This document shows, one piece after another, positions 33,541 through 35,109 of a stretch of 35,109 nucleotides of DNA; within the stretch, counting starts at the first letter, position 1; every line of letters begins with the position of its first letter. The stretch is from assembly GCF_000210075.1 (NCBI RefSeq), contig NC_021017.1, forward strand, positions 5,226,277-5,261,385, in the 5' to 3' direction. The stretch comes from Bacteroides xylanisolvens XB1A (GTDB taxonomy: Bacteria > Bacteroidota > Bacteroidia > Bacteroidales > Bacteroidaceae). Both the position numbers and the translations under genes were made by a program. The notes beneath the pieces were generated by a model. The model was not told the DNA's origin and searched no databases. It was given only the letters and a program-made list of their open reading frames with translations.

Positions 33541-35076
33541 TTACTCTTGAGTCAGATCGACTGCGAAGTATCCGCGTTTACCTGACGGGAACACACCGGT
33601 CAGGAACAATACCTGATTCGGAGACTTAACAGCAGCTTTCATCACTTCTTCCAGATCGCTGACTTTGCGCATCGGCTGGTCATTAGCTTTTAGGATAATG
33701 AAACCTTTACGAACTCCTGCATCTGACATCTTACCGGAAGAAACCCCTGTCACTTGCAAGCCGTAACCCAGATTCAATTGTTTCTTCAAATCATCCGGCA
33801 ATTCTTTGAAAGCAGCTCCCAAGATTTCCATGCCTGCATCTTTCACGATTTTGGTAGTACCTTGTTCGTTCTTCAACGTTACCTCAACGGTCTTTTCCTT
33901 CTTATCGCGCATCAGTTTCACTTTCACTTTATCACCCGGACGATGTTTCGCAAGAGCTTCCTGCAAGTCGGCCATATTGGATACTTTCTTATTATCCACA
34001 CCGATAATTACGTCGTCCACTTTGATGTCAGCTCCTGCAGCAGAACCATTCTCTACGATTTCAGAAACCCATACTCCTTCTACAACACCCAGTTCTTTAG
34101 CTTTATCTGCCAGTGTCTTACCGGATTTATCAATCGGTTGACGGTCGTCCATCAAACTGCTACCGATAGAACCACCACGAATACCGAGCAATGCACGTTG
34201 TACTGTTCCGTATTGTTTCAGGTCGGCAATTACCTTCGTCATAATGCTGGTCGGGATAGCGAAACCATATCCTGCATAAGCACCAGTCGGAGAAGAAAGC
34301 ACCGAATTGATACCTACCAGCTCACCTTTGGCATTTACCAGCGCACCGCCACTATTCCCCTGATTGATAGCAGCATCCGTTTGGATGAATGATTCTATAC
34401 CACCATTATATACACCCAGAGAACGGGCTTTCGCACTTACGATACCGGCAGTTACAGTAGAGTTCAGATTGAACGGGTTACCTACCGCCAATACCCACTC
34501 TCCTACTTTCAACGCTTCGGAGTCTCCTACCGGAATAGTCGGGAAATCATCACCTTCTATTTTTACCAATGCAAGGTCGGTGCTGGGGTCAGTACCGATC
34601 ACGCGTCCTTTAAACTCACGGTTATCATTCAGTTTCACACTGATTTCATCCGCACCTTCAATCACGTGATTATTCGTTACGATATATCCATCTTTCGAGA
34701 TGATTACTCCCGAACCAAAACCTACACGAGGTTGAGACTGTACCTGACGCTGCTGTCCGCGTCCATCACCAAAAAAGAAATCGAAGATGTCCGGCGCTTG
34801 CTGAACAGTTCTTGTTTTAGCTTCTTGAGTAGACCTTATATGTACGACAGCATGAAGCGAATTCTCCGCAGCCTGAGTCAGGTCAACAGGTTGAGCGTTC
34901 ACAGCGTCAAAAGCAGCCAATTTGACATTGGGATTCTGCTTGAACATCTCATTAAAAGATGTCTCTTTAGCAGCTTCGTTAGATTGCAACAATTTGTAAG
35001 TTGTCAATCCTGCAACTCCTGAGCTAAGAAGAATGATTGCTCCTACTCCCAGAATGTTCTTTGTTGTCTGTTTCAT
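33541..35076 (-). CDS. degQ: Do/DegQ-family periplasmic serine protease-chaperone with two PDZ domains
   Basis: This 511-residue protein has an N-terminal signal or anchor (NILGVGAIILLSSGVAGLTT). The trypsin-like domain (about 70-290) has the full triad: TNNHVIEG (His137), DPSTDLALVKIE (Asp167) and QGNSGGALVN (Ser242). PDZ1 (about 300-395) includes GVWVSEIVENGSAAGADIKVDDVIIGV; PDZ2 (about 410-505) includes LQVTGVSSGKMSDAGVRKGFIIL. The Q-rich LA-loop (GRGQQRQVQSQ) is short, closer to DegQ than DegP. It degrades or refolds damaged envelope proteins. The gene has a terminator after it; its promoter falls at or beyond the window edge. The symbol is by family; htrA is equally used. Confidence 0.96.
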   Translation of the reverse strand: MKQTTKNILGVGAIILLSSGVAGLTTYKLLQSNEAAKETSFNEMFKQNPNVKLAAFDAVNAQPVDLTQAAENSLHAVVHIRSTQEAKTRTVQQAPDIFDFFFGDGRGQQRQVQSQPRVGFGSGVIISKDGYIVTNNHVIEGADEISVKLNDNREFKGRVIGTDPSTDLALVKIEGDDFPTIPVGDSEALKVGEWVLAVGNPFNLNSTVTAGIVSAKARSLGVYNGGIESFIQTDAAINQGNSGGALVNAKGELVGINSVLSSPTGAYAGYGFAIPTSIMTKVIADLKQYGTVQRALLGIRGGSIGSSLMDDRQPIDKSGKTLADKAKELGVVEGVWVSEIVENGSAAGADIKVDDVIIGVDNKKVSNMADLQEALAKHRPGDKVKVKLMRDKKEKTVEVTLKNEQGTTKIVKDAGMEILGAAFKELPDDLKKQLNLGYGLQVTGVSSGKMSDAGVRKGFIILKANDQPMRKVSDLEEVMKAAVKSPNQVLFLTGVFPSGKRGYFAVDLTQE

Positions 35077-35109
35077 GATTTATAATTCTTTAAATTGTTA
35101 ATATTCGAC

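Noticed and set aside
33754..34392. 212-codon + strand ORF opposite degQ
   Set aside because: It is the antisense shadow of the conserved protease gene and has no domain of its own.

Overview
The window looks like chromosomal DNA of a gut Bacteroides (B. ovatus / B. xylanisolvens / B. thetaiotaomicron type). The reasons are two SusC/SusD-type polysaccharide utilisation loci (PULs), many short-signal lipoproteins with a Cys lipobox followed by acidic residues, Bacteroidetes -7 promoter boxes (TAnnTTTG), the short ~286-residue primary sigma factor, low GC and weak Shine-Dalgarno sequences. The species call is an inference.

Region 1 (1-10460, + strand) is the distal part of a PUL. It runs: the 3' end of a SusD, a DUF5018-type surface lipoprotein, a DUF2233/NAGPA phosphodiester glycosidase, a GHL10 (DUF187) glycosidase-like lipoprotein, a calcineurin-like phosphoesterase, a fusion of a sialate-O-acetylesterase-type SGNH domain with a second GHL10 domain, and a DUF5009 multi-pass acyltransferase-like membrane protein. 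Together these would remove phosphodiester-linked sugar, phosphate and O-acetyl groups and cut the glycan backbone. The real substrate is unknown; phosphorylated glycans and cell-wall glycan strands are both plausible.

Region 2 (10461-12059, + strand) is a 522-base gap with palindromes and repeats, a likely promoter and a possible 30-codon ORF, followed by a secreted GDSL/SGNH esterase. A strong hairpin terminator separates it from the converging operon.

Region 3 (12104-29291, - strand) is a second PUL, read right to left: an AGE-family epimerase lacking its N-terminus, an unrecognised 713-residue lipoprotein, a GH89 alpha-N-acetylglucosaminidase, SusC, SusD, a DUF1735 lipoprotein, two tandem DUF4855 proteins, a BACON/FISUMP lipoprotein and a GH20 beta-hexosaminidase. 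The enzymes point to GlcNAc-capped host glycans (mucin, heparan or N-glycan ends). The operon is cut at its promoter-proximal end, and no regulator is visible.

Region 4 (29292-29992) is the junction. It has no convincing gene but holds an ordered set of direct repeats: three blocks of four 21-22 bp units, a 20-bp alternating purine/pyrimidine tract and three TGTACC boxes at 9-bp spacing. It looks like the control or origin region of a lost mobile element and is the most unusual part of the window.

Region 5 (29993-35076, - strand) is conserved backbone: a clostripain-family protease, a small secreted protein, a YkuD_2 L,D-transpeptidase-like protein, the primary sigma factor and a Do/DegQ periplasmic protease, with clear terminators and promoters.
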